A DNA stretch of 64,000 nucleotides from Brachypterus glaber (lineage: Eukaryota; Arthropoda; Insecta; Coleoptera; Kateretidae), in the NCBI GenBank assembly GCA_958510825.1, contig OY294052.1, positions 10,623,816 to 10,687,815 of the forward strand, given 5' to 3'. Position numbers and translations under genes: made by a program. Within the stretch, counting starts at the first letter, position 1; every line of letters begins with the position of its first letter. Positions 22,320 through 32,632 of the stretch are shown in pieces. Under the pieces are notes generated by a model that made no database searches, was not told where the DNA came from, and saw only the letters and a list, made by a program, of their open reading frames with translations.

Positions 22320-22863
22320 CAGACTAACATCTCTACTCTAAATTTCTCTACTCCCTAACATCCCTACTCCATAACATCCCTACTCCACAACAACTCTACT
22401 CCGTAACATCTCTACTCTATAACATCTCTACTCCGTAACAACTCTACTCCACACTATAGACACTCGATTATCCACTTGTCTTAACTCAAAAGAATATTTG
22501 TCATGCTAAGTCACTGTCAAAAATGAATTCAGTTTATTAATTACTTACATATTAGTGCATGTTAAGAGTACGCGGTCATTGTTGCTTTTAGAATAATTCA
22601 TTTATGATTGTTCTAGATTTACATTTAAAGATAAACGTTTTCTAGGAAAAAAATAAAATAATCTAGAAGATTCTTTTTTCTTTGAACTGCTCATTTATTA
22701 TTGAGTGGCTAATAAAGTGCATATAGTGTGGAGTAGAGTTGTTACGGAGTAGAGATGTTATGGAGTAGAGATGTTACGGAGTAGAGTTGTTGTGGAGTAG
22801 GGATGTTATGGAGTAGGGATGTTAGGGAGTAGAGAAATTTAGAGTAGAGATGTTAGTCAGCCA
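22320..22863. mobile_element. FB-like foldback: arms of tandem 16-bp repeats, 9-bp flanking duplication
   Basis: The right arm (22713-22863) is a run of units close to GGAGTAGAGATGTTAC, six to seven copies, with variants GTTGTT, GGGATG and TTATG. The left arm (22320-22452) is the inverted counterpart in matching variant order. Outer termini read CAGACTAACATC and its complement. The 9-bp string ACGATATGG occurs immediately outside both ends (22311-22319 and 22864-22872). About 260 bp of single-copy AT-rich DNA separate the arms. Long inverted arms of short tandem repeats and a 9-bp target duplication are the known signature of Drosophila FB elements, related to Mutator-like transposons. It is non-coding and mobilisable only in trans, by inference. 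Confidence 0.8.
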
Positions 22864-22954
22864 ACGATATGGTAGAGATCTTTTTGGCAAGTTAAAATAA
22901 TACTGCCCATAATTTTATTTAAAAATATGAATTTTCAGAATACATAACATCAGG

Positions 22955-23290
22955 GCCCTAACCAGAAAAAAATCTAGAGGGGGCTCAGCACTCAGGGTGG
23001 TACCCTTAAAAAAAAAGCTTTGTCCCTGACGGTTTCAACCAAAACTTGGCGCCCCCACAAAAAAAATTGGCGCAAAAAAATACCTTCTGGAAAAAAGCTG
23101 TGTCCCTGACAATTTCTACCAAACTTGGCGCCCCTACAAAAAAAATTGGCGCCCCAAAAATTACCTTCAAGAAAACAAGCTTTGTCCCTGACGGTTTCTA
23201 CCAAACTTGGCGCCCCTGCAAAAAAAATTGGCGCCCAAAGGTAGGTGACTTAAAAAATTTCAGGGTGGCTCAAACCAAGGCCAGGGGGGA
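22955..23290 (+). repeat. tandem repeat, three units of about 81 bp
   Basis: Units begin AAGCTTTGTCCCTGAC at 23015, 23095 and 23177 (spacings 80 and 82 bp). Each contains CCAAACTTGGCGCCCC and AAAAAAATTGGCGC. Flanking CAGGGTGG blocks at 22995 and 23260 may mark the parent element. The frames on both strands arise from the repeat. Confidence 0.8.
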
Positions 23291-23401
23291 ACTAAAAAAC
23301 TAAGTATTATAGTATTATTTTCTTCATTTGAGTTCAAACATCTAGGTTTCAAAAAAATTAATACTTTATTTTCAATAAAAACAGTTGCGAATAAAATAGT
23401 A

Positions 23402-23481
23402 TACAGGTCTCCCGGAAAATGGTACTTTTCCTCAACCTATAAATGTTCTCTGAAAAGTACTGTTTTCTGAGTCGACCTGTA
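23402..23481. mobile_element. 80-bp foldback MITE
   Basis: TACAGGTC at the left and GACCTGTA at the right pair, followed by GGTACTTTTC / GAAAAGTAC. Confidence 0.65.
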
Positions 23482-23710
23482 ATTTACTTTTTTATGTCTA
23501 ATACAATGCTGAAATCGGTTTAATGAATCTCGAGATAATGGGACACAAATGAGTAAATTATTTTAAAATTTGTAATTTTATAAAAATATAAATGAGACCG
23601 CCAGATCGATTTTTTTTAACTTTCACTCAAAATATTCTAAGAGGCATGTCTTATCGGCTAATAAAGAAAATTTTTGGTAATTCCCAAAAAGAAAATAAAA
23701 CGTTAAAAAC

Positions 23711-23796
23711 CTATACTGCCTTTCTAAGCTGAAAGGTCCTATCTGTATATGTTAAACCTATGTAGATAGGACATTTCAGCTTAGACGGCAGTATAG
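23711..23796. mobile_element. 86-bp foldback MITE
   Basis: CTATACTGCC pairs with GGCAGTATAG, and TAAGCTGAAAGGTCCTATCT with its complement. The arms are about 38 bp with two or three mismatches. Confidence 0.75.
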
Positions 23797-24888
23797 TGAA
23801 TTATTTCTAAGCCGTACAAAAAAATACATACGACAAAAATGTTGGAAATTTGGTCCTCTTTATTTTCATTTAGAACGTTTTTTTTCCTAGGATGCACCAA
23901 TCTTTAGATATTTAAAAAAATCCGAATTTTGTGAAAAATACATAAAAAAATAACAGTTCCAAATCGAGTTGAAGGTCACAAAATTGTTTTCTTTTATTTG
24001 CGGCCCTATATTCTATAAAATAAACCCAAAATCAAAACTTCCTGAATTATTTTTGGGTAAAGCTACCTGACCTCAGGAGTATAAGCTAGTGTTTTTTTGC
24101 CATTCGGAGAAAAATGGTATGGTTGGATGATTCAGCCCACGCAGGCCTGTGTTCTTCAAATAGTTTACAAGTCAAAGTCAAAAATATAATTTATTTAGAT
24201 TTTGTGCCGTAGATTAGGTCTAAAATGATTTGTGTTCGCTAATTAAATTTTAATTAATTTATTTACCCTTTTTATGCAGTATGCCAGTTGTTGACGTGAT
24301 ATTTATTACACACCTAATTAAATTATAAATAATTACACGGCTCTGGAAATAATGAAGAATTGTGATTTACGAGAACAACTACACTGAGCACTTGTTACCG
24401 TATTAAATACACTGCTCTACTCAAAAATTTGCCGATACCATCTTAGTTGATTCTAGAACTATTTAATGCGCTCACGGCTAGTTTTAAAAAGTTTCATCTA
24501 AAAAGTCTGGCACCTCCGCTTTTTTTTCTGATAGTGCATAAATAAATATAAACTTAAATTTACGACTCATTTATACAGGCCGAAAAAGTATTAAAACAAT
24601 TTGCCGTTCCAAAATTATGCACTCCCAAACTTGGGCAAAATTTTAACTTCCTGAATATAAAATATAATATTTCGTAAAAACTACACAATGTAAGTAAATT
24701 TTAAGAACAGATATGGATTCAGAAGCTCAAAAGCTATAGGGAAGCTTGTTTTTATTAGATCAAAGATGAATCCCTGTTAATTGGTAAATGTGTTAAGGTT
24801 AAGACGATGTTGCAAAAAAAGTCACGTAAGGATTTTTAAAATTTTTTTACAGAATGCATAAAATACACCACAGGATAATATACAGGGT
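23797..24888. other. unassigned stretch
   Basis: No gene, tandem array or convincing inverted repeat recognised. Confidence 0.4.
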
Positions 24889-25020
24889 TATTCAGAAATA
24901 AGTTCGAAAAATTTAAGACGTTAAAAAATATAAAGGTTGGTCCGGAAATGAGCCCTAAAGGAGCTGTAGCTCTTCGAAGATGGACATATTGAATGGGGAA
25001 CAAAAAAAACACCAATAGTT
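24889..25020 (+). repeat. TACAGGG-type terminus plus partial family B arm
   Basis: Starts TACAGGGTTATTCAGAAATA and runs into TAAAGGTTGGTCCGGAAATG and TTGAATGGGGAACAAAAAA, matching 5205-5260. It is truncated on the right. Confidence 0.55.
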
Positions 25021-25644
25021 TGAAGTGTATATTTACTAACTATAAATTAGCTTTTAAAATTCTAATTTTTGCGAGCCACCGGTAAATGAATACCTCAATC
25101 CAGGCTCTGGTTATAATTATTATTCTGCTGGTAAGTACAATCAACTTAAGTCGTTTTTAATTCATCAATCGACATTTGATTTATGACTTTATAAAACTAT
25201 ATTATTACTATTATTATTGTTGCTTGCTTTATTATTACAATAATTATCATTGTGCCTATTTATAGACGACCTAGGCCTGATTTCTGCTGGATTCACTAGA
25301 CCAAACGAAAATGAAGGATAACCCTACGATAATTATGTTTACTTAGAAAATACTATAATTGAGGCATGATGATCTTCGGTGTATGGAGATTATTTGTAAT
25401 GTTACCGTAAACTGGGGTGACTTATGCAAAAATTAGTTTAAAATAAAAAAAACAGTTGAAATTTTTTTCACAGATTCGCAACTTTTTCTATATTTTTGGA
25501 CAATTTTCGTATGTATTTTCTTTCTAGCTTTATCGGATTGTCTTTTTTACGACGACATGGCGCGCCATTATCTATTAGATGTGAATTTATTTCAAAATAA
25601 ATAATTTTTTTGCCCCCTTGCCCTAGGCCAATGTTAACCATATT
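25021..25644. other. unassigned stretch
   Basis: No gene recognised; short ATT runs near 25200. Confidence 0.4.
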
Positions 25645-25798
25645 TGGGCCGTGTTATGCAAACAGTAACCAACCCACAATATTTCACATATTGTGCACAA
25701 CCCATGGGTTGGATGTAGGAATGTAGTATGAACATTTCCAGATTAGTATACAACATTATTAATTTGTGGGTTGGTTAACTTTTGCATAACAGGGACCA
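25645..25798. mobile_element. 154-bp MITE
   Basis: GTTATGCAAACAGTAACC and CAACCCACA at the left pair with TGTGGGTTGG and TTAACTTTTGCATAAC at the right; outer GGGCC / GGACC may extend the terminus. Confidence 0.65.
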
Positions 25799-26277
25799 TT
25801 TGATTTGATGTGCATATAACGAAGGTCCTAAATGGTTTGGTAAAAGAATTGTTCAAATCGGACATTCCGTTAAAAAGTTATAAGGTTTACAGACAGACAG
25901 ACATTTTTTTAAAACCCACTTTTTTACATTTTATTTATTAAATTAATGTCGTTTTGGGCTTTATACAAAGGTATTTTAAACCGTATTAGACAGATATAAT
26001 ACAAATAATTTTGAAGTGCTTCAAATCCATGTATGCCATCCCATTTCCCTTTTCAAAAAAAGTTTTTCCTTCGTTCCATATTCTATAACACGTTCCCTGT
26101 ACTGTACATTTGTGAATTTAATCCAGATTTTAAATTATCGTAATTACCATAAATGACATTCTAAACCCAAAAATATTTTTTTTTAATTTGATTTTTGTGT
26201 CGATTCTAAAAACGGCTGTTTAAACCCGTTAATATTACCTAATTTAAAAATATTTTATTCATAATATAAAAAATAAC
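25799..26277. other. unassigned stretch with a CAGACAGA tract
   Basis: A short ACAGACAGACAGACA run at 25890-25905 follows TTCAAATCGGACATTCCG, the same association seen at other CAGA tracts. No gene seen. Confidence 0.4.
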
Positions 26278-26952
26278 TGCCTTAGCTATGCGGATGATAT
26301 GGTTCTGCTGTGCCCTTCCCTTAAGGGACTGTATAAACTCATTAGGATATGTGAAGATTTCGCTGTAGAGCACCACCTTGTATATAATGTCAACAAAACC
26401 TGTGCCATGGTGTTCAGACCTTCTAATTATAAAGACTTAGTGGTGCCCCCGATCAAACTTAACGGTAGTCTTATAAGTATAGTGTCGCAATTCAAATACT
26501 TAGGGCATATTCTAACCTGTGATCTCTCCGATAATCTCGACATTCAGAGACAGTACAAAGCCGTCTGCGTCCGTGCTAATATGTTAACCCGTCGTTTCTC
26601 CAAGTGTAACTCTGACATTAAAAAACTGTTATTTCAAACATATTGCTCAGGGATCTACATGTCCGAACTTTGGTGTAATTATACACTGGGATGGTGGAAT
26701 AAACTGCGCGTGTGCTATAATAATGCGTTTAGACTCTTAAATAACATACCGAGATTTTCTAGTGCTAGTGAAATGTTTGTTACGGCTCGTGTTAATGGCT
26801 TCCTAGCTATTCGTAGATTTCGGACTTTTGGGTTCCGCGATCGGCTGTATAAATCTTCCAACCTCTTTATTTTGGCTCTGCTAAGGAGTGACATTCTATG
26901 GCGTTCCAATCTATGGCATACCTGGAGTAGAGTTTTAATGGGGGGACGGTAG
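26278..26952 (+). pseudogene. non-LTR retrotransposon reverse transcriptase, 5'-truncated C-terminal part
   Basis: The frame begins abruptly with CLSYADDMVLL, the reverse-transcriptase palm motif C with its two catalytic aspartates (YADD). It continues for 225 residues without a stop. The following LIRICEDFAVEHHLVYNVNKT and QFKYLGHILT stretches fit the RT D and E motifs and thumb, and the last 100 residues fit the C-terminal tail of LINE ORF2 proteins. Everything upstream (endonuclease, RT motifs 0 to B) is absent, the usual 5' truncation of LINE insertions. It ends with TAG and a 3' UTR. I do not assign a clade. Annotating from the internal ATG at 26299 would miss the YADD start, so the frame is better read from 26278. 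It cannot function alone. Confidence 0.85.
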
Positions 26953-27087
26953 CTCTTTTGAACTTATGTATATTGGCTAATTATTAATTTTCTTGTAGAT
27001 ATTTTGTATGTTTTGTATTTTTTTTTTTTTGTATTTTTTGTATATGGCCCTCTGTGCTGGAATAAAGGATTATTATTATTATTAATA
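26953..27087 (+). mobile_element. 3' UTR and tail of the LINE copy
   Basis: After the stop come a T-rich UTR, the block GCTGGAATAAAGGATT with a polyadenylation-like AATAAA, then an ATT run (about 27070-27084). LINE groups that end in short tandem repeats rather than poly(A) look like this. The element's right boundary is at the end of the ATT run. Confidence 0.75.
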
Positions 27088-27699
27088 AAACCGTTGTCCG
27101 GTTTTGTTTACCCCTTCCAGAATAGCTGGAAACTTAAAATTTGGCATGAACATGGAGTATAACCTAACGATCACAGGAAAAATGCGAAACTTGACATTCG
27201 ACCCCAGTTCCAATAGCTGTGAAATGCATTTTAAAACAGTTTTCTCCGTGTATGTATAATAATAATAATAATAGTTGTATGTATTTTCGTACCTTCTAAG
27301 AATTTTCTTAGTTTAAATAATGTATAACTTCAATTTTCATTTAAATAATACATTTATTAACTTTTTAAATAAAGTTCGTTTCTTATACGCCAGTCGGAGT
27401 CTCCAGGATAAAATTTATTAAATAAAATTAAAACTACACAGAGAAAAATTACGTAAGTTGACGGTTGCTTAAATATATACACTAGATTCAAATATTTCGA
27501 AAACTACTTAATCTTAACCTAATCCCGAAGTAAAAATATAAAAAAAAATAGAAAAGAAAATATTCATTCAAACTGCGGCAATAAGAGAGACTTAAACAAT
27601 TTGATAAACAGTTGCAGTGGCGTACCATGCAAGTCCTAGAAGATGGGGCAAAACACATAGTTGTACAGTTCTTGTTGCTGTTAATAGAAAAATAGTTTG
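27088..27699. other. unassigned stretch
   Basis: An AAT run near 27260. The block CAAATATTTCGAAAACTACTT near 27489 resembles family J. No gene. Confidence 0.4.
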
Positions 27700-27850
27700 T
27701 TTAATCATTCAAAATAAAAACAAAAGTATAGGATGTTTAAGCTTAAAAAAAAGAATCAGTCAAATCCATTAAGTAGTTTTCGAAATATTTGAATTTAAAA
27801 AATGGCAATTTTTTAGGTGGATCGATTTTTTTACTCTCAAGTGTAGGAAC
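27700..27850 (+). repeat. family J dispersed repeat, copy 1
   Basis: Matches the complement of 40714-40876 over about 150 bp: GAATCAGTCAAATCCATTAA, GTAGTTTTCGAAATATTTGA, GGCAATTTTTTA and CTCAAGTGTA. Confidence 0.7.
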
Positions 27851-27970
27851 AAATTAACTTAAATGTAGATATCATCCCATTTTCATTCACTTTGGTTCGT
27901 TAAAAAACTGGTAGGTTTTTGGAAACAATTGTATTTCTCACAATGTGTCATTATAAATAACGAATATTAA

Positions 27971-28906
27971 TAATAGTATATTAAAGTTCTAGTTTCATAA
28001 CAGCCTAAAGTGCGCTAAAAACGTATTATGAAACGATTGCATTCTACTATTTTTTCTATTTTGCTCTAGAATTAAAAATAAAACTTACATTTAAATTGAT
28101 GACCGATTTAGGGATTTTTGTTTAGGCTTGGCATTACAATTTTCTTTTAAAATTCATAGAACAAACGAAATATTAATTTTTTTTATAGTCAGCTCTTCTA
28201 TTTTTCACTGCAAGTAACCAAGCCACAATTTTAACAAGGCAAAAACTAACTTAAACGACAATTGAATCCGTTTTTGTTAAAAGAGCGTGTCATTTTTTTT
28301 AATTGAGTTAGATACAGTTTTATTATGGTATTGTTTTTTGTTGAAAGGACGTTTTTTTTTTCCTGGTCAGTACAAAGAGTACTTTGAAGTCATAGTAAAC
28401 TGGCCTACAACAGATCCTAAATATCCTGACAGTGACTTTAAACCTGAGTCAGACGGCGAAGAAAATTAGCTGTTGTTGACGTTTTATAATGTTCTTATTT
28501 CTTTCGATTTTTTTTACAAATTTAGGGATTTAGTTACATAAAAACGGCTCTTTCAACTTATGTGAAAATTTTACTATATATGTGTTTACTAGGTTTACTT
28601 TCAACAAAAAGTGTTTTTGATTTTTTTTTTAAATAACAAAAAAAATATGAAGTTTTTTTTTTAATTTCCCACAAGTTTTACTTTAATGACTTACGCCCTT
28701 TTAGCAGAAACCGATTCAATTTCGTAGAAAACTAAACTTAAAAGCGGTGTTTACATTTGCACGGAAAACGCCAAGCGATTATATTTTGTCCTGTATTACC
28801 AACCCAAAAGAAAAAAAAGTACAAACCTCTTATATGCCTATAATAACACGCAAAATACGTATGATTATGAGCTTATAAGAGTCGCAGAATAGAAAAACAA
28901 ATTAAA
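27971..28906 (+). mobile_element. family G hairpin-ended element, longest copy, with exon-like insert
   Basis: The ends match the shorter copies at 33458, 43835 and 44795: ATAGTATATTAAAG at the left and the CTCTTATNNGCNTATAA / GAGCTTATAAGAGTCG hairpin at the right. About 470 bp between roughly 28245 and 28715 are absent from the other copies. The shorter copies carry a simple junction here, so this is probably the less-deleted form. The extra segment contains a 3' splice-like site and an open frame ending in a stop. The left hairpin is reduced to one arm plus a short remnant. Confidence 0.7.
28371..28469 (+). CDS. possible last coding exon carried by the family G element
   Basis: A T-rich tract followed by CCTGGTCAG (28362-28370) resembles a 3' splice site. 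From 28371, 32 codons run in phase 0 to TAG at 28467-28469. The peptide begins YKEYFEVIVNWPTTDPKYPD and ends with an acidic tail (ESDGEEN). Its composition is balanced and unlike the poly-Phe/Lys translations of the surrounding DNA. It lies in the part of the family G element lost from the three shorter copies, so it could be the end of the element's own protein or a captured host exon. I do not recognise the domain. The 61-codon frame that contains it starts at 28287 inside the T-rich tract, and that upstream part is unlikely to be coding. Confidence 0.35.
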   Translation, partial: YKEYFEVIVNWPTTDPKYPDSDFKPESDGEEN

Positions 28907-28986
28907 TACTTAGCACCTGTAAACTTAATGATGTGACTACCGTATTAAAATAGCTGATGTATTTTTTCAAAAATTTCAGTTATATA

Positions 28987-29923
28987 ACACAGGCCCACAA
29001 AAATCTTTTTTTGTGAGTCTTGGATTCCAGTATGATATTACTATGTATTTTTTCCCGCTGATACCGAATCCGTAACCCGTTCAACCCTTACACGTCAGGA
29101 TTTTGACATAACCTCAAAAAAGACTCGAAAAACTACTGAAACCGCTAAAATCATCTACTCCATACCACTTTCACCCCCTTCCTCCAAATTCGTAATTTCG
29201 TAACCCCATAATCCCCTAAGGGATCGTTCAAGTATTACGTAACGCAAATTTTGATCATTTCATTCATTCATTCATCATAACAGTATAACCCTAAAATCCC
29301 ATCACACCTTTTAACCCCTTCACTCCGTAACCCCATATATTATAACCTCTTAACCCTATCGTCCTATTCTGTGGAGAAGTCCGGTTCTCGAAATCATAAG
29401 AGTTTTATGAGTGAAGTCATGAATCAAGGTCTACTTCATTATTTTTTTAACCGGACTTCTCAACAGAATAGGTTAACGGGATTAAGGGGATATAGTACAT
29501 GGGGTTACGAAGTGAAGGGATTTAGAGGTTATGGTGTTAGGGGATTTTGGGGTTATAGAGTTACTTACCTATGAGTATGTTTCACAAAAAAAAACTGAAG
29601 AATTTGTTCTGTTTTCCCAAACTAGATTTTTCTACTTAATGAGGTTACGGGGTTTTAAGGTTATGTGGCTATGGTATTATGAGGTTAGGGGATTATAGGG
29701 TTCTGGGGTTATAGAATTAGCAATTTGGGGACAGGGGGGTGACAGTGGTATGGCAAAGATGATTTTAGCGGTTTCAGTAGTTTTTCGGGTGTTTTTTGAG
29801 GTTATGTCAAAATCGTGACGTGTAGGGGTTAAACGGGTTGCGGATTCAGTTTCAGCGGAAAAAAATACATAGGAATAACATATTGGAATCCAAGACTCAG
29901 ATTTTTTTTTTGTGGGCCTGTGT
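28987..29923. mobile_element. 937-bp foldback with ACACAGGCCCACA ends
   Basis: ACACAGGCCCACAAAAA at the left pairs with TTTTTGTGGGCCTGTGT at the right. The arms continue through TGGATTCCA, TTCCCGCTGATACCGAATC-like, ACCCGTTCAACCC and TTTTGACATAACCTCAAAA blocks. The inner arms are rich in GGGGTTA / TAACCCC repeats, giving a minisatellite-like interior. A smaller inverted repeat sits in the middle. The same terminus occurs at 30570-31124. Confidence 0.75.
29363..29472. mobile_element. 110-bp hairpin inside the foldback
   Basis: CCTATTCTGTGGAGAAGTCC at the left pairs with GGACTTCTCAACAGAATAGG at the right with one mismatch. It sits within the GGGGTTA-rich centre of the larger foldback. Confidence 0.65.
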
Positions 29924-30313
29924 AATTAAATAATTGCTATTAATTATTATTAATTATTTATAGACAAAAAATTGAATATTATAATCTAATGCAAACATAA
30001 TTATTCAAATGTATTCAAAGTATTTAATGGGCGATGCACAGTTAAGTGTTTATTACAGAAATAAAACAAAAAAAACAAGACAAGTGTTAGATTTAGGCCG
30101 CAAGCCATACATTTTTTATTTGGCTTGGTTAAAACAGAAGTTACACAATGTCACCTTTAAACTTAAAGGTTATATTGATTAATTCCGGGTGTTTAATTTA
30201 ATATCTTGTTATCCCTTTAAATGTTTTTGGGATACTTTTTTCCTACCGACTTTATGTTCCATCCACAGCTGTGCCCAGTTAAAAATCTATTCCCTAAATT
30301 GTTTTAAATTACA
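29924..30313. other. unassigned stretch between two TIR elements
   Basis: TTAATTATTA-type repeats, then sequence with no recognised gene. Confidence 0.4.
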
Positions 30314-30570
30314 TACACTGATAAAACAGTTTATTTGTGTGTACAAAATATTTGGTTGGATATGGCCAATTGAATTATTTGGTTGCGACAAATAAATTTC
30401 ATTTCTGTCAAATAAACTATTTTGTTCCCATTAATAAATAATTTTGAAATTAAAATATTTATTTACGTGAACTAAATATTTATTTGACTCAAATAAAATT
30501 TATTACTCACAACCAAATAATTTAATTGGCCATATCCAAATAAATCTAAATTATCTTTTTTATCAGTGTA
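30314..30570 (+). mobile_element. TACACTGATAAAA MITE, copy 1
   Basis: A 257-bp element with ends TACACTGATAAAA and TTTTTATCAGTGTA. Internal blocks TGGATATGGCCAATTGAATT and ACAACCAAATAATTTAATTG recur in reverse in the second copy at 30591-30856. Confidence 0.75.
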
Positions 30571-31124
30571 GGCCCACAAAAAAAGTTGTCTACACTGATA
30601 AAAAGGATTTATTTGGATATGGCCAATTAAATTATTTGGTTGTGAGAAACAAAATTTATTTGAGTCAAATAAATATTTAGTTCATGTAAACAAATATTTT
30701 AATTTCAAAATGATTTATTAATGGGAACAAAATAGTTTTTTTGACAGAAATAAAATTTATTTGTCACAAATAAAATTTATTTGTCACAACCAAATAATTT
30801 AATTGGCCATATTCAACCAAATATTTAGTTGAGACAAATACTGTTTTATCAGTGTATGCTGGGCTTGAGACCCACCTATTCCTATGTATATTTGGATGGT
30901 AGACACGAATCTGTCATAAAAAAGGCATTTCATGGGCTCATTTTTTTGCTACACTGAAATTGCAGATATGAGATTTTAATCATTTAGACGTTTTTTTCAG
31001 TGTAGCAAAAAATGAGGCCATGTGTTGAATTTTTTATGGCAGGTTTGTGTTCAGCATCCCAAAATACTTAATAATAGGTGGGTCTCAACCCCAGCACAGC
31101 CAAATTTTTCTTGTGGGCCTGTGT
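30570..31124. mobile_element. ACACAGGCCCACA-end element containing MITE copy 2 and a foldback
   Basis: AGGCCCACAAAAAAA at the left (fused to the end of MITE copy 1) pairs with TTCTTGTGGGCCTGTGT at the right. An inner foldback at 30857-31102 has arms of about 100 bp: GCTGGGCTTGAGACCCACCT / AGGTGGGTCTCAACCCCAGC, CATAAAAAAGGCAT-like, and TTTTTTGCTACACTGAA / TTCAGTGTAGCAAAAAA. Comparing the two ends shows MITE copy 2 was inserted between the terminus and the inner arm. Confidence 0.65.
30591..30856 (-). mobile_element. TACACTGATAAAA MITE, copy 2, inverted relative to copy 1
   Basis: A 266-bp copy with the same TACACTGATAAAA ends, in opposite orientation. A 20-bp spacer with GGCCCACAAAAAAAG separates it from copy 1, so the two together form a large palindrome. 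A short internal duplication (AATAAAATTTATTTGTCAC, twice) is unique to this copy. Confidence 0.75.
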
Positions 31125-31635
31125 TAGTATACTATTGACATCTGTTAAAGGCTCTGTGATATACGCACGCCACTAACTTGGTAATAGGTGGGAAGATATT
31201 ATCCCATTGGTCCACAATAAACACTAACTTTACATAAAACATGCTAAACCTTCTGCAGAAGGGGGCATACCCCCTAAAGGGTTATTAGGGACCAAATTAA
31301 TTCTACACCAAGTACTGAAATTAACAAATAAAACTATCCAGTTTAAAAAACAATTCGCTTTTCTACGCTGTTGCCAAGCCGCACATTAGCAGCGTTGCCA
31401 ATAAGCATTAAAATTCCCTAAAATGTAAGAATAAAATATTTCAAACAGAGAATTCGCAAAAAGTAAGGTTAAATGTCAAACGGTTTGACAGTAGAATTTT
31501 CAATGTGGTACGTTTTATTGCATCATTATGAAAATTCCAATTGGTTAGATCTTTTACGGCATGTAGGAATAAAACGAAATCATTGAAGCAGTAGATAAAA
31601 AGAAAACTTCTCGTCGTGGCATTACACTTTCTTAA
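31125..31635. other. unassigned stretch
   Basis: No gene, tandem or inverted repeat recognised. Confidence 0.4.
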
Positions 31636-31758
31636 CATATTCACTGCGCTTTTACGTACATTTCTCGGTCCTATAGACCGAGTCGGCGTCCTGGAAACTA
31701 TCTAGTACAGACGGAACAAAAATTCTAGGTCTTATGGACCGAGACGGCAGTGAACGTG
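31636..31758. mobile_element. 123-bp piggyBac-like MITE flanked by TTAA
   Basis: The left end CATATTCACTG and right end CAGTGAACGTG pair with two mismatches, and both are directly flanked by TTAA (31632-31635, 31759-31762). An internal pair CGGTCCTATAGACCGAG / TCTTATGGACCGAGACGG also pairs loosely. A TTAA target and such termini are typical of piggyBac-type MITEs. Confidence 0.7.
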
Positions 31759-31900
31759 TTAAAGTACGTAGAGCATAGGCTGTGTCACTACTTGGTGTAA
31801 ATATGCTTGGGCAGAGACTACAAACCTTAAATGAAATGGAATGTTATACAATTTTGGTGTAGTTACAAGTAAACTTTAAATGTTAAGAAATTTTTTATAA

Positions 31901-32632
31901 TACAGTGCGGTCCAAAAGTCACCCCCCCCCTCTCATAACTTTTGAACGAGTTGAGATATCGATTTCAAATTTAGAATTCTTAAATAAGACAACTTAAACT
32001 ATCTTTAAGCATATATTTAATACTTTTATCTCTTAAAATGTGAGCAGGGGGGCATGGGGGGAAATTTTTTTAAATGGAAAGGGGGGTCGTGTGATACATC
32101 ATTTTAAAGCCTTTAAAATTCTCTATATAACCATACATTTTTAAAATTTTTAAACATGTTTTTTAAGGTTTTGATTTTTCAGTTTTTTTGTGCTAAAAAA
32201 ATAAATTTTTAAGTTTTTTTTTGTTAATTTTTTTTATGCCAACTAAAATTAGTTTAAAAGTATAATTTACTTTTTTTTCATTATGAAATTAGGCATTTTT
32301 AAAAAATTGTTTGGATGTTTTAGAGAAATTTTGACAAAAATACCCATTTTCAACCCTATTTTAAACCCAAAAAAAATGTTTTAAAAAAATAAAAAATTTA
32401 CAGTTAAATGGAGAATTTTATAAGCTTTAAAATGATGTATCACACGACCCACCTTTCCATTTAAAAAAATGTCGCCCCATGCCCCCCTGCCCACATTTTA
32501 AGAGCTAAAAGTATCAAATATATGCTTAAAGATAGTTTAAGTTGTCTTATTTAAGAGTTCTAAATTGGAAGTCGATATCTAAACTCGTTCAAAAGTTAAA
32601 AGGGGGGGGGGTGACTTTTGGACCGCTCTGTA
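31901..32632. mobile_element. family F foldback, full copy
   Basis: TACAGTGCGGTCCAAAAGTC at the left pairs with GACTTTTGGACCGCTCTGTA at the right. Arms of about 300 bp follow, with blocks TTGAACGAGTTGAGATATCG, TTAAATAAGACAACTTAAAC, TCTTAAAATGTGAGCAGGGG, and GGTCGTGTGATACATCATTT / its complement near 32430. C and G runs lie next to each terminus. Partial or diverged relatives lie at 11480, 36408, 46700 and 51592. No ORF. Confidence 0.85.

Noticed and set aside
22992..23303. Overlapping frames on both strands over the 81-bp repeats
   Set aside because: The residues simply follow the tandem units. The unit lengths (80 and 82) differ and are not multiples of three, so no frame is conserved.
29371..29574. 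RGY-rich frame as a small secreted or RNA-binding protein
   Set aside because: It is the translation of the GGGGTTA-rich arm of a foldback.
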